Shown in pieces: positions 25,898 through 35,850 of a DNA stretch of 64,000 nucleotides. The notes under the pieces were generated by a model. The model was not told the DNA's origin. It worked only from the letters and a program-made list of their open reading frames with translations, and did no database searches. Source of the stretch: Fodinibius sp034521915 (lineage in GTDB: Bacteria; Bacteroidota; Rhodothermia; Balneolales; Balneolaceae); contig NZ_JAXHLU010000004.1 in assembly GCF_034521915.1 (NCBI RefSeq), positions 62,001 to 126,000 on the forward strand, written 5' to 3'. The number at the start of each line of letters is the position of its first letter. Positions within the stretch are counted from its first letter, which is position 1. A program made the position numbers and the translations under genes.

Positions 25898-27067
25898 TTA
25901 ATTAGGCTTTGAATTTTTTGTCAGTTTTAAAACTTCATTTGCTATTTCTTTGGCAGCATTAGGTCGCGCTAAATTTTTAGCTGCTTTGCTCATTTCTTTT
26001 AGTTGCTGTTCATCATCAATAATTTCTCGGACAACATTTGCCAAGCTGTTTTCCAACTGGTCATCAGTTACCAATTTTGCAGCACCGTTAACAACCATTG
26101 ATTCTGCATTTTTGGTCTGGTGATCACCCGCTACGTTGGGTGACGGTACGAGAATACTTGGTTTCCCGGTTAGGGCGAGCTCCGAACAGGAGAGAGCGCC
26201 GGCTCTGCTTATCACCAAATCTGCTGCCGCGTAGGCTGCTGGCATATCATGGATAAAATCTTTAAGTCTCAAATGTTCAAAGTTCTGGGGGGTTACATCT
26301 TTGCGGAGCTTATCATAATAGCGTTTCCCGCACTGCCAAATAATTTGAAGACCTAAATCGTCATGTAGTGTTCCAATATGCTTATGCATTGCATTATTGA
26401 TGCTTCTGGCACCACCACTTCCGCCCAGGATCAACAGCGTTTTTTTGTCGTTGTTAAAATCGAACGCTTGCAGTGCCTCTTTGTGGTTTACTTGGCTTAG
26501 AGATTTTCTTGTAGGGTTACCTGCAAGTTCTGTTTTTCCCTCCGGGAAATAATCTTTGGCATCATCAAAAGCGATAAAAATGAGCTCTGCATTTTTGCCC
26601 AGCATTCGGTTGGTTACGCCGGGGAAACTGTTTTGTTCTTGAATGACAAGCGGAATGCCCATTTTTGTTGCTACCCATCCTACAGGTCCTGCAACATATC
26701 CACCGCATGAGATTACTACATCAGGGTTAAACTTTTTGATGATACCCAAGCTCTGAATGATGCTTGTTGCCAGTTTTATGGGAAACAGCAGGTTTTTAAG
26801 TGTAAATCGACGGTGAAATCCACTAATCCAGATACTGGTAATATCATATCCCGCCTTGGACACGGTATCCCATTCCATGTGATTTTTTGTACCGACAAAA
26901 AGAATTTCAGTATCGGTAGAGGAATCGCGCAGTGCATCGGCAATAGCGATGGCCGGATATACATGACCACCAGTACCTCCGGCTGCTATGAGCACTTTTA
27001 TTTTGCCCATAGCACCGGAGTCTGGTTTGACCTGTGATGATATGTTCTTTGTTACGGCACTATGCAT
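25898..27067 (-). CDS. murG: UDP-GlcNAc:lipid I N-acetylglucosaminyltransferase
   Basis: 389 residues with the two Rossmann domains of GT-B glycosyltransferase family 28: KVLIAAGGTGGHVYPAIAIADAL (G loop 1), VISCGGYVAGPVG (G loop 2), LLILGGSGGARSIN (G loop 3), and ADLVISRAGALSCSELALTGKPSILVPSPNVAGDHQ for the UDP-GlcNAc site. MurG converts lipid I to lipid II on the inner membrane face. The ORF start at 27067 overlaps the ftsW stop by 8 bp, supporting coupling; an alternative Met at 27010 directly precedes the conserved core. Confidence 0.96.
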   Translation of the reverse strand: MHSAVTKNISSQVKPDSGAMGKIKVLIAAGGTGGHVYPAIAIADALRDSSTDTEILFVGTKNHMEWDTVSKAGYDITSIWISGFHRRFTLKNLLFPIKLATSIIQSLGIIKKFNPDVVISCGGYVAGPVGWVATKMGIPLVIQEQNSFPGVTNRMLGKNAELIFIAFDDAKDYFPEGKTELAGNPTRKSLSQVNHKEALQAFDFNNDKKTLLILGGSGGARSINNAMHKHIGTLHDDLGLQIIWQCGKRYYDKLRKDVTPQNFEHLRLKDFIHDMPAAYAAADLVISRAGALSCSELALTGKPSILVPSPNVAGDHQTKNAESMVVNGAAKLVTDDQLENSLANVVREIIDDEQQLKEMSKAAKNLARPNAAKEIANEVLKLTKNSKPN

Positions 27068-28250
27068 AAAACACTGCTTTTTTACTGCTGTCGTATTTCG
27101 AAATATTCATGAGAATGCCAACCATAATGCCGGCAAATAGGATATTGGTCCCGCCATAGCTCACAAAGGGCATGGGTAGTCCTGTAACAGGAAGCAATCC
27201 GCTGGCAACGCCGGCATTAATAAATCCGTAAAGCACAATCGTAAGAGTACAGCCCACGGCAATAAGCATCCCCATGATATCGGGAGCATTTTTAGCGATT
27301 TTTGCAATACCGCGAAATAGGATGACTGTAAATATCAGTATGACTAATCCAGAGCCAAATAGTCCGTACTCCTCAGCGATTATAGCAAAGATGAAATCGT
27401 TGTAAGGGGCAGGGAGGAAATTACGCTGGGTACTTTTGCCCATGCCTACACCAAATAACTCGCCTTTCGCAATGGCAATGTGGGCCTGTTGTGCTTGGTA
27501 TCCTTCTTCGATATTAAATTTAGTACTGTTTATTTCTACAACTTGATCTACGTACTGATCGATGCGGCTCTGTCGTTCAGGGGATTGCCAAATTAAAACA
27601 CCCGCTCCCATAGCCCCGATCAGTACCAGCGTACTTAGTTGCGTCATGCTAATACGTCCGACAAACATGACCAGCAGCGACAGAGAAAATAGTAAGGCAG
27701 CAGTGCTAAAGTCTTCGATTCCGATAAGGCCACAGGTAATAATCACCCAAAACATGATGGGTAAAAAGGCCCGTTTAAAATCTTTTATGTACTCCTGTTT
27801 TTGCTCTAAGAGCACTGAAATGTGTATGAGCAGTGCGGGTATTGCAAAAGACGCCGGCTGGAATGAAACGCCGCCAATAGTTAGTGATCGTTTGGCACCG
27901 AATACTTCATTTCCGAAGACCATGACGGCAATTAATAGAATCCAGCTAAATACTACACCCAATCGGCTAAATTTGGCCAGGAAGTGATAGTCAATCTTCG
28001 AGACAATCAACATGGCCAGAAAAGCGATGCCCACCTTTACGGTATGACCTACAACAAGGCTGCCGGCCGTAGTATGTTTGGCCTCGGCAAAATAGGCGAT
28101 GGATGAATACACGGCCAGAACACCAAATATCATCAATAGAATTACCGATACCAGCAAGACACGATCACTCCCTTGTTTGGGCGTATCAATGTCATCTGTA
28201 CTGGTGCCCAGTATGGATGATATGTTTTTATTTGGTGTTGTATATAGCAT
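27060..28250 (-). CDS. ftsW: peptidoglycan glycosyltransferase FtsW
   Basis: 396 residues with about ten transmembrane helices of the SEDS family. Landmarks: LLVSVILLMIFGVLAVYSSIAYF at the first helix, VSKIDYHFLAKFSRLGV, GAKRSLTIGGVSFQPASFA, the catalytic-loop region NFLPAPYNDFIFAIIAEEYGL with the conserved Asp/Glu positions, and TGLPMPFVSYGGTNIL. FtsW polymerises lipid II with its class B PBP partner, here the PASTA PBP at 32304. The gene lies between murD and murG, the standard dcw place. The N-terminus is a soluble tail of about 30 residues. Confidence 0.96.
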   Translation of the reverse strand: MLYTTPNKNISSILGTSTDDIDTPKQGSDRVLLVSVILLMIFGVLAVYSSIAYFAEAKHTTAGSLVVGHTVKVGIAFLAMLIVSKIDYHFLAKFSRLGVVFSWILLIAVMVFGNEVFGAKRSLTIGGVSFQPASFAIPALLIHISVLLEQKQEYIKDFKRAFLPIMFWVIITCGLIGIEDFSTAALLFSLSLLVMFVGRISMTQLSTLVLIGAMGAGVLIWQSPERQSRIDQYVDQVVEINSTKFNIEEGYQAQQAHIAIAKGELFGVGMGKSTQRNFLPAPYNDFIFAIIAEEYGLFGSGLVILIFTVILFRGIAKIAKNAPDIMGMLIAVGCTLTIVLYGFINAGVASGLLPVTGLPMPFVSYGGTNILFAGIMVGILMNISKYDSSKKAVFYA

Positions 28251-28324
28251 AATTTCTGTTTTTCAGTCTTCAGCTTTCAGCTATCAGATGATATATGGAT
28301 AGCTGAAAACTCAAGGCTGAATTC

Positions 28325-29693
28325 TTAAAGTCGATTTACTGCTTTTTTGAATTCGTTGCCTCGGTGTTCATAATTATCATACATATCAAAGGAGGAGCAT
28401 GCCGGGCTTAGCAAAACAACTTCTCCGCGCTTGGCTACCTCCTTGGCTGATCGTACTGCGCTATTCATATCCTCAGCAGTTTTAAAATTGGGAACTACAG
28501 ATTTTAGCTGCTCTTCAATCATTGGTCGGGCTTCACCAATCGCAATAATGGTGTGGACTTTTTCTCGGATCTGTTCAACCAACTCTGAATAATCATTTCC
28601 TTTATCACGTCCGCCCAGAATGATAGTCAGGGGAACGTCAAAACTGTCCAGGGCATACCACACGGCATTGATATTGGTGGCCTTGCTATCGTTGATGTAT
28701 TTTACTCCGTTAACCGTGCGCACCAGTTCAAGGCGGTGTTCCACACCTTCGAAAGGTGCGTAGGCTTTCTCGGATAACATCACTTTTAATTTCGGAAGCA
28801 CGAGCGGCAAGAGCCGTAGCAAGTCCATTGCTTAAATTATGCTTACCGGAAAGATTAACATCACGAGTTGGCATTAGTACCTCTTCTTGTTTATTTATTT
28901 TTAAGATGATGTTCTGGTTTCGAACAAAAGCTCCGTCTGTTTCTGAAAGATCTTTGTTGATTGAAAAGGGCAGAAGCCGGGGTGTATCTGCTTTTTTTTT
29001 AAGCGAATCTACATGTCCGGCAATTGTTGGATCATCATAGTTGTAGATGAACCAATCTTCTCCCGTTTGGTTTTCGGTAATTCGAAATTTTGATTTTGCA
29101 TAGTTCGAAAAATCATGATCATAACGATCCAGGTGATCAGCGGTAATATTTAGCAACACACTTATCTGTGGGTGGAAGCTATCTATATGATCCAGCTGAA
29201 AACTGCTGACTTCCAACAAAGCTTCGCTATTTTCTGATGTTTGTTCGACCTTGTCAGAAAACGCATATCCGATATTGCCGGCAGTTATATGGTTACGATC
29301 AGCTTTTTCCCATGTATGATCCAGCCAATTTGTTACGGTCGTTTTTCCGTTGCTGCCGGTTACAGCCACAATCGGGCTTTCGTTGAACCAGCTGGCTATT
29401 TCGATCTCTGAAAATACTTCTTTCCCACTATTCAGATATTTTTGCACCAAGGGAGCTTCTGTGGGTACACCCGGACTGATAGCCAGGAATGCTGCCCCTT
29501 CTGCTTTACCAGTATGTCCGTTTTCTTCAAAGTCGATATTTAGTGTATTTAGTTTTTTCTTCACCGAATCCTCAATAGAATCGTGATCAGTGACAAAAAC
29601 TTCTGCTCCTTTACGCTTTAGCAGCGATGCCACAGCCAGCCCGCTTCGGGCGGCTCCCACAACAACGATATGTTTGTTTGCAACTTCTCTCAT
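28325..29693 (-). CDS. murD: UDP-N-acetylmuramoylalanine--D-glutamate ligase, one frameshift
   Basis: Two overlapping frames together make a full-length MurD of about 455 residues. The first (from ATG 29693, MREVANKHIVVVGAARSGLAVA) contains P-loop VAVTGSNGKTTVTNWLDHTW and NITADHLDRYDH, then breaks at RESLRTF. The second resumes at EGVEHRLELVRTVNGVKYINDSKATN and runs to the stop at 28325 with LLSPACSSFDMYDNYEHRGNEFK. One extra base in the AAA/TTT run at 28752-28754 explains the break. MurD adds D-glutamate and is normally essential, so an error in the consensus is the likeliest cause. The ATG overlaps the mraY stop (ATGA). Confidence 0.9.
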
Positions 29694-30826
29694 CGCAGCT
29701 TGAGGGTTAAGAGGCTTAGAATTCCAAGGAGCACGGCTATAATCCAAAAGCGTATTACAATTTTAGATTCAGGTAATCCTTTTTTCTCAAAGTGATGGTG
29801 GATTGGAGTCATCAAAAAGACTCGTTTCCCCTCACCGAATTTGCGTTTTGTATATTTGAAATAGGTTGTCTGAATAATTACTGAAACAGTTTCGACAAAG
29901 AAGATTCCGCAAATAATGGGCAGTAATAGCTCTTTGTGCAGCATCAGGGCCATGGCTCCAAAAGATCCGCCCAGTGCCAGTGAACCGGTATCCCCCATAA
30001 ACACGGAGGCGGGATGGGCATTGTACCACAAAAAGCCCATGCAAGCGCCGACCAGTGATGCAGCGAATATGGTCAACTCTCCGGCTCCAGGCAGATAGAT
30101 AATGTCAAGGAAATCGGAGAAGTCGGTTCGGCCGGATACATAAGCAAAAATGCCAAGTATAAGACCGGCAATAGCCGATGTTCCTGCTGCAAGTCCATCA
30201 AGACCGTCGGTCAAGTTCACGGCATTGCTTACCGCTGTTATCACAAAAATGACCATGGGGATATAGATGACCCAGCCGAGTGCTTCGCCCAGTACCGCGT
30301 AATCGATGTTTACATTTTTCAGGAATGGTACCGTAGACAGAGTGTTGAATTCCTGAAATTCCGGCCAGAAATATAGGGTGAGTCCGAGCAATAGGCCTAC
30401 GATAATTTGTCCTGCTACTTTGAGCCTCCCGCTTAGGCCCGATTTATCTTTTTTAACCACTTTTATATAGTCATCAGCAAAGCCAACTACGCCAAGAATG
30501 AGGGTGACAAGTATAATCATCCAGGTGTAAATGCTATCCATTTTCATCCAAAAAGCTGCCGGAATAAGGATAGCCAAGAGGATGATTAATCCACCCATAG
30601 TAGGAGTATGTGCCTTGCCAAGATGGGTATCCAGTCCAATATCTTCGCGGATAACTTCGCGCAGCTGCATCTTTTCAAGCCATTCAATAATGCGGCGGCC
30701 AATCATAACGCTGATAAACAGAGCCATGGCTGCAGCAATAGCGGCCCGGGTCGTAATAAATTCAAATGCACCAAAGCCGGGCGGCTGATAATTAACTTCT
30801 AACCAATGTATGAGTTCGTATAGCAT
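29690..30826 (-). CDS. mraY: phospho-N-acetylmuramoyl-pentapeptide transferase
   Basis: 378 residues with about ten transmembrane helices. Conserved loops: KAHTPTMGGLIILLAILI, LGVVGFADDYIKVVKKDKSGLSGRLK with the DD pair, NAVNLTDGLDGLAAGTSAI, and the Mg-binding AHPASVFMGDTGSLALGG plus FMTPIHHHFEKKG (HHH motif). MraY makes lipid I on undecaprenyl phosphate. Its start overlaps the murE stop by one base and its stop overlaps the murD start, so it is tightly coupled in the dcw operon. Confidence 0.97.
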   Translation of the reverse strand: MLYELIHWLEVNYQPPGFGAFEFITTRAAIAAAMALFISVMIGRRIIEWLEKMQLREVIREDIGLDTHLGKAHTPTMGGLIILLAILIPAAFWMKMDSIYTWMIILVTLILGVVGFADDYIKVVKKDKSGLSGRLKVAGQIIVGLLLGLTLYFWPEFQEFNTLSTVPFLKNVNIDYAVLGEALGWVIYIPMVIFVITAVSNAVNLTDGLDGLAAGTSAIAGLILGIFAYVSGRTDFSDFLDIIYLPGAGELTIFAASLVGACMGFLWYNAHPASVFMGDTGSLALGGSFGAMALMLHKELLLPIICGIFFVETVSVIIQTTYFKYTKRKFGEGKRVFLMTPIHHHFEKKGLPESKIVIRFWIIAVLLGILSLLTLKLR

Positions 30827-32307
30827 TAGGTATCCTCATTTTTAGGATTCATGTTTCTGCTACCTAATGCTGCTCGGGCAATGGCACGGTCGTCAAAATC
30901 GTGGCGTTCACCTGCAACCTCCTGATAGGTTTCGTGCCCTTTGCCAGCAATTAAAATCATGGTATTGTCGTCTGCGTCCTTAATAGCTTGTTCAATAGCT
31001 TTTTTACGATCCGTAATGCGTGTAATGGATTCTGGATTATCAAATCCTTGCATTATTTCGTCGATAATGGCATCGGGTTCTTCGTTGCGCGGATTATCGG
31101 AGGTGACGGTAACTTTATCGCCATACGTTTCAGCAATCTCTGCCATTTTTGGCCGCTTTGTTTTATCCCGATTGCCACCACATCCAAAAACAATGTGCAG
31201 CGTTCGGCCCTCGGTTTTGATCTCAGCCAGTGTTGAGGCCACATTTTCCAGGGCATCCGGGGTGTGAGCATAATCCACGAGAACTACGGGATTTCCATCT
31301 TTGCCCGAACCTTCAACGCGTTCCAGTCTGCCGGCTACTCCGGCTGAGGTTTCCAAAGCATTTTTAACCTCATCTTTTTCATATCCCATTGATCGGCAAA
31401 TCAAAAACGCCTGGCTTAAGTTGTAGGCATTGAAGGTGCCAACTAAGGGACTTTCAATCATAACTTTGCCAATGCGAACGACTAGCCCATTCATTGTATT
31501 TGAAAGTACCTGGCAATCAACTTCAAGGGCTTGATTAAAACTGAAGTCAATGATACGGGCAGGACAGTCCATCACCATAAAACTGGCATACTCGTCGTCC
31601 CCGTTAATAACTGCAGTTGCATCGGGATCGAGGTTATCGAATAATTTCTTTTTTGACTTCGCATATGACTTCAGATCATCGTGATAATCCAGATGGTCGT
31701 GGCTGAGATTGGTAAATGCCGCAATCTGGAAATCAACTCCATGAACTCGTTGCTGATCGAGCGCATGCGATGAAACCTCCATCACTAAGTGGGTTGATCC
31801 TGCTTCAACCATTTGAGCCATATCGCTGGCTAATTCAATGGGATCTGAAGTCGTAAGTTTGCTTTCCATCTCTTGGTCACCAATGCGTTTTGCAATTGTT
31901 CCCAGGAGGGATGGTTTGGCTCCCAGCTTTTGCAGTGTCTGGTAAACCAGATTGGCAACCGTTGTTTTACCATTGGTTCCGGTTATTCCGATAAGCGTCA
32001 ATTTATTAGCAGGATTGTCATAAAATGCCTGTGCAAGGGGGCCAATCAGTGATCGCGTATCCGAAACTTCAACTATGCATGCGTCATCATCATCATAAAA
32101 TGGATCTTCGCATATAATCACAGAAGCGCCATTGGCAATGGCATCATCAATAAAAGAATGCCCGTCAACCTGGAACCCTTTTATGGCAATAAACACATCA
32201 CCCGTTTCTATCTTGCGGGAATCCTGGCGGAGCATACCGATGGTATTCGGCTCCGGTCCGGAGACGGTGGCGGGTTCACAAAGCGATATAAGCTTATCGA
32301 ATGTCAC
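30826..32307 (-). CDS. murE: UDP-MurNAc-tripeptide synthetase (probably meso-DAP adding)
   Basis: 493 residues. The P-loop LIGITGTNGKTTVANLVYQTL, MEVSSHALDQQRVHGVDF, FTNLSHDHLDYH and C-terminal VTSDNPRNEEPDAIIDEI are all visible. The DNPR motif is the meso-diaminopimelate specificity signature, so Gram-negative type peptidoglycan is expected. MurE adds the third residue of the stem peptide. It overlaps ftsI by 4 bp and mraY by one base. murF, which usually follows murE, is absent here. Confidence 0.96.
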   Translation of the reverse strand: MTFDKLISLCEPATVSGPEPNTIGMLRQDSRKIETGDVFIAIKGFQVDGHSFIDDAIANGASVIICEDPFYDDDDACIVEVSDTRSLIGPLAQAFYDNPANKLTLIGITGTNGKTTVANLVYQTLQKLGAKPSLLGTIAKRIGDQEMESKLTTSDPIELASDMAQMVEAGSTHLVMEVSSHALDQQRVHGVDFQIAAFTNLSHDHLDYHDDLKSYAKSKKKLFDNLDPDATAVINGDDEYASFMVMDCPARIIDFSFNQALEVDCQVLSNTMNGLVVRIGKVMIESPLVGTFNAYNLSQAFLICRSMGYEKDEVKNALETSAGVAGRLERVEGSGKDGNPVVLVDYAHTPDALENVASTLAEIKTEGRTLHIVFGCGGNRDKTKRPKMAEIAETYGDKVTVTSDNPRNEEPDAIIDEIMQGFDNPESITRITDRKKAIEQAIKDADDNTMILIAGKGHETYQEVAGERHDFDDRAIARAALGSRNMNPKNEDT

Positions 32308-34469
32308 TCTGTTGATTTATCTGCTGTTAGTGATTTCAATGGTTTTGCTTTGCCGCGGATGGTAACGGTTCGTCCCTGCTTCATCATATCACCGGGACGT
32401 GGGAACTGCGTATATATTGTTCCCGAGCCAATTATTTCGGTTTCGAACCCGCGGTTATTAAGCAGTACCATTGCTTTGCGCATACTCATTCCACCCACAT
32501 CGGGAATCACAGAATATCCATTGGGCAACTCTTGTACTTCTGCTTCAGCAATGGTGTTAGATAGCGTTAATTTTATCTTATCAGTCGGTTTTAATTCTGT
32601 ACCGCTTTTTGGCTGTTGCTCCGTAATCCATTCGCCATTTCCTTTTAATTTGTAGGGCAACTGTTGTTTCTGTAATAGCGCTTTGGCATCCTTCTTTGTT
32701 AACCCTTTTAGGTCGGGAGCAAGAGCCCAAACCTCATCTTCTTGCTCTTTTTGTAGAATGTGTTTTTCAATTTCATTATCCAGACCTGCAATGCGCTTGG
32801 CTGTTTTTCTGAAAATAGGACCCGCAGTAACGCCACCGTATGGCGGATAGGTATCGGGATCATCAAGCACAATCAGGCTTACGTATTTGGGATCATCTGC
32901 AGGAAATACACCTACAAACGAAGAGCGATATTCGTTGCGATATTGGCCATCGATATATTTTTGAGCCGTACCGGTTTTGCCTACAATAGAAAGTCCGTCA
33001 ACTTGTGCATATTCAGCAGTTCCCGAATCAGAAACGACATCCTTAAAAATAGGATACAGCTTATTGATAGTGGATTCCTTGGCAATTTTTCGTACAGGCA
33101 CTTTGTTGTTTTTCTGAACGACTTGACCTTGTCCGTTTGTAATCTTTTCTACCAAATAGGGACGCATCATTGTTCCTTCATTGGCAAAAGCAGCATATGC
33201 TTGGGCAATCTGAATGGGAGTGGTTTGTACTTCGTATCCAATCGACATCCAGGGGAGAGTAACTTGACTCCATTCGTAGGGTTTTGGTAGTCGTCCGCTT
33301 TCTTCATTGGGAAGATCAATATTTGTGGGGGTACCAAATCCAAGATTGCGCGCATATTGGTAGAAGGCATCTTTCGACAGGCGCATGGCGATTTGAGCTG
33401 TGGCCACGTTTGATGACTTTTGGATTACCTCGGGAAACGAAAGGGTGCCCATCGGTTCGTGGTCACGCATCCATTGACCGTGTATTAGTATTTTGCCGTC
33501 TTCAGGTGTTTCAAACTTTTCATCAAACTGCACCTTATCTTGTTCGACAGCTGCTATAGATGTGACGAGCTTAAAAGTAGAGCCGGGTTCGATCATATCC
33601 GAGATCGCAAAATTCCTGCGGTTCTTGCTGTTAAGGGAGGCAGGATTATTGGGATTGAATGTGGGATAATTAGCCATCGCTTTAATGGCTCCTGTTTGGG
33701 GATCCATAACAATAGCGGAACCGCTGGCGGATCTGGTTTTGTCAATCCCGGCTTTAAGTTCTTCTTCTAAAATAGCTTGTATATGAGAATCAATGGTAGT
33801 GTGCAGCGAATGTCCTTGCTGCGGTTGCTTACGAGGGGCTCCCAGATAAGCATAAATATTTCCGTTACGATCACGACGAACTTGCTGTACTCCATCTTCA
33901 CCACGAAGCTGGTTATCATATTCTTTTTCAAGACCCGTCATACCATCAAGGTCGTGATTTACAAAACCAAGAGTGTGTGCTGCTAATGTTCCAAAATTAT
34001 ACTTTCGCTTATATTCCTCTTCCAGGATGACACCCCGAATATTGAGTTGACGGAGGGCTTCATGGGCTTCAGTGTCAATGCTTTTATTTAAGACAACATA
34101 GCGTGACCGGTTGGGGGCCTGCCTTATTTTTTGATGATAAAAGCTTGAAGATCTGCTCGTATATTTAGCAAGAGTATCGCAGATTTGACCAATTTGCGCA
34201 TTTGTTAGCCCTTTTATTTTAGGATCAATGGCCGCCTTATATACTACGTTGTTTGTCGCAAGAAGACTGCCATCTTGATCGTAGATATTGCCTCGCTGAG
34301 CCGGTATGGAGATATAATCAATAGCCTGTTCGTTCCAGAGGTTGCGTAGCTCATCCCCCTCCACAAAATTGACGCGGAAAAGCTGTAGTCCTATGGCGAA
34401 CGGTATCAACAATACCAGGCCAAAGGCCATAAACATTCGGTTTAATATGGCAGAACGAATATTTCTCAT
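32304..34469 (-). CDS. ftsI: division-specific class B penicillin-binding protein with PASTA domains
   Basis: 721 residues: one N-terminal membrane helix (about 10-30), a PBP dimerisation domain (ISIPAQRGNIYDQDGSLLATN), and a transpeptidase domain with the three active-site motifs SxxK (EPGSTFKLVTSIAA), SxN (KSSNVATAQ) and KTG (IVGKTGTAQKY). Two C-terminal PASTA repeats follow (about 585-640, DLKGLTKKDAKALLQKQ, and about 655-710, IPDVGGMSMRKAMVLLNN). PASTA repeats occur in SpoVD/Pbp2x-type enzymes and in Bacteroidota FtsI. It cross-links septal peptidoglycan with FtsW. The start lies immediately after the ftsL stop, and its end overlaps the murE start. Confidence 0.95.
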   Translation of the reverse strand: MRNIRSAILNRMFMAFGLVLLIPFAIGLQLFRVNFVEGDELRNLWNEQAIDYISIPAQRGNIYDQDGSLLATNNVVYKAAIDPKIKGLTNAQIGQICDTLAKYTSRSSSFYHQKIRQAPNRSRYVVLNKSIDTEAHEALRQLNIRGVILEEEYKRKYNFGTLAAHTLGFVNHDLDGMTGLEKEYDNQLRGEDGVQQVRRDRNGNIYAYLGAPRKQPQQGHSLHTTIDSHIQAILEEELKAGIDKTRSASGSAIVMDPQTGAIKAMANYPTFNPNNPASLNSKNRRNFAISDMIEPGSTFKLVTSIAAVEQDKVQFDEKFETPEDGKILIHGQWMRDHEPMGTLSFPEVIQKSSNVATAQIAMRLSKDAFYQYARNLGFGTPTNIDLPNEESGRLPKPYEWSQVTLPWMSIGYEVQTTPIQIAQAYAAFANEGTMMRPYLVEKITNGQGQVVQKNNKVPVRKIAKESTINKLYPIFKDVVSDSGTAEYAQVDGLSIVGKTGTAQKYIDGQYRNEYRSSFVGVFPADDPKYVSLIVLDDPDTYPPYGGVTAGPIFRKTAKRIAGLDNEIEKHILQKEQEDEVWALAPDLKGLTKKDAKALLQKQQLPYKLKGNGEWITEQQPKSGTELKPTDKIKLTLSNTIAEAEVQELPNGYSVIPDVGGMSMRKAMVLLNNRGFETEIIGSGTIYTQFPRPGDMMKQGRTVTIRGKAKPLKSLTADKSTE

Positions 34470-34898
34470 CTACTTTTCCACCTCGATTACTTTTTCTGCT
34501 GGTCCACCATTGATAAAACCTGCTTCTTGGGCATTTTCATAAATTTTGGCCGGACCAGTCATCCGATCATAAATAAGTTTGTAGTCAGTATGCATTCGAT
34601 GAACCCGATTATATTCGGCCTCAAGCTGATTGACCTCACGCAGCAGTTTTTGGGTGGCGAATACATGATTTAGGTAAAGAATACCCAACGCTCCCAATAC
34701 GATAGCCCCAACAATTACTTTCCAGGGTTTAAGCTTGGGTAGAGATATACCCTTTTTCTTTTTGGCTGCCCCATTTGTTCGTTTATTTCCGTTAGTCCCA
34801 TTAATAAGGATACGGTTTGATGAACGAGACGATTTTTTGTTCTTAGATCGTCGGTTCTTTTTAACTTTGTCTTTTTTCATCGGAGATTTTATGAGCAT
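34470..34898 (-). CDS. ftsL: FtsL-like divisome protein
   Basis: 142 residues: a very basic Lys/Arg/Ser/Asn-rich cytoplasmic tail of about 55 residues, one transmembrane helix (VIVGAIVLGALGILYLNHVF, about 75-94), and a coiled-coil periplasmic segment (LLREVNQLEAEYNRVHRM). Sequence conservation in this family is low, so the call rests on topology and on position between rsmH and ftsI. A GGAGGTGA ribosome-binding site 8-9 bp upstream supports the ATG at 34898. FtsL pairs with FtsB and FtsQ to activate FtsWI. Confidence 0.85.
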   Translation of the reverse strand: MLIKSPMKKDKVKKNRRSKNKKSSRSSNRILINGTNGNKRTNGAAKKKKGISLPKLKPWKVIVGAIVLGALGILYLNHVFATQKLLREVNQLEAEYNRVHRMHTDYKLIYDRMTGPAKIYENAQEAGFINGGPAEKVIEVEK

Positions 34899-34899
34899 A

Positions 34900-35850
34900 T
34901 CAATTCACCTCCGGCTGTTCTATTTTTTGAGCAACACGCATCTTTGCACTACGGGCCGCGGGATTTTTTTCGATTTCTTCTTTAGCGGGACGAATAATAC
35001 CGCCGGAAATTTCTTCGATGGGATTTTGGGGATTGCCGTAAAAATCTTTTTCAATTTTTCCCTCGTGGTTTCCCGCTTTAAAAAATTTCTTGACGATACG
35101 ATCTTCCAGTGAGTGATAGCTGATGGCAACAATACGTCCATCCATTTTAAGTATGTCAAGCGATTGCTCGAGCACCTTGCGGAGCATATCCAGTTCGCGG
35201 TTTACTTCAATGCGAATGCCCTGGAAAACACGGGCCACACTTTTGATCTGATATTGTCCCTTAACTACCGCCTCTACGGCATCGCGAAGTTCAGTAGTGG
35301 TTTCGATGGGTCGCCGGTCGATAATTTCGCTCGCGATTTTACGACTATTGCGCTCTTCGCCGTAGTGATATATGACATCGCGCAGATCTTCGTAGGAGTA
35401 TTCGTTCACTACCTGGTATGCGGTAATACCGCGGAGGTTGCTCATGCGCATATCGAGCGGACCTTCTTTTTGGAACGTAAATCCGCGATCAGCTTCTTTT
35501 ATCTGATGTGTTGAGAGTCCTAAATCAAGAAGGATTCCGGCTACCTCCCCATGGAGTTCTGGGGGTAATAGCCTGGAGAGGTAACCGAAATTGCCTTTTA
35601 TGGAAGAAAATCGTTTGTCATCGCCGATGCGGGTATTTGCTGCCGCAAGGGCTTCATCATCCTGATCAATACCAATAAGCTGAGCGTCGTTGTCTAAGTG
35701 AGATAACAATGCCAGGCTGTGTCCACCACCGCCAAGCGTAGCATCGATATAGATCCCGCTGGAATCCGTAATCAAATACTCTACGGATTCTTCCAGCAGT
35801 ACCGGTTGATGCTCATAATATGTATCATTATTCGTCATTGTGGTTGTCAT
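34900..35850 (-). CDS. rsmH: 16S rRNA (cytosine-1402 N4) methyltransferase
   Basis: About 316 residues. The family opening YYEHQPVLLEESVEYL, SAM motif IYIDATLGGGGHSLALL, and GILLDLGLSTHQIKEADRGFTFQKEGPLDMRM are diagnostic. RVFQGIRIEVNRELDML and ISYHSLEDRIVKKFFK are also conserved. The enzyme methylates C1402 in the ribosomal decoding centre. Possible starts are GTG 35856, ATG 35850 and ATG 35838; all overlap or abut the mraZ end, so coupling is clear but the exact start is not. Second gene of the dcw cluster. Confidence 0.95.
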   Translation of the reverse strand: MTTTMTNNDTYYEHQPVLLEESVEYLITDSSGIYIDATLGGGGHSLALLSHLDNDAQLIGIDQDDEALAAANTRIGDDKRFSSIKGNFGYLSRLLPPELHGEVAGILLDLGLSTHQIKEADRGFTFQKEGPLDMRMSNLRGITAYQVVNEYSYEDLRDVIYHYGEERNSRKIASEIIDRRPIETTTELRDAVEAVVKGQYQIKSVARVFQGIRIEVNRELDMLRKVLEQSLDILKMDGRIVAISYHSLEDRIVKKFFKAGNHEGKIEKDFYGNPQNPIEEISGGIIRPAKEEIEKNPAARSAKMRVAQKIEQPEVN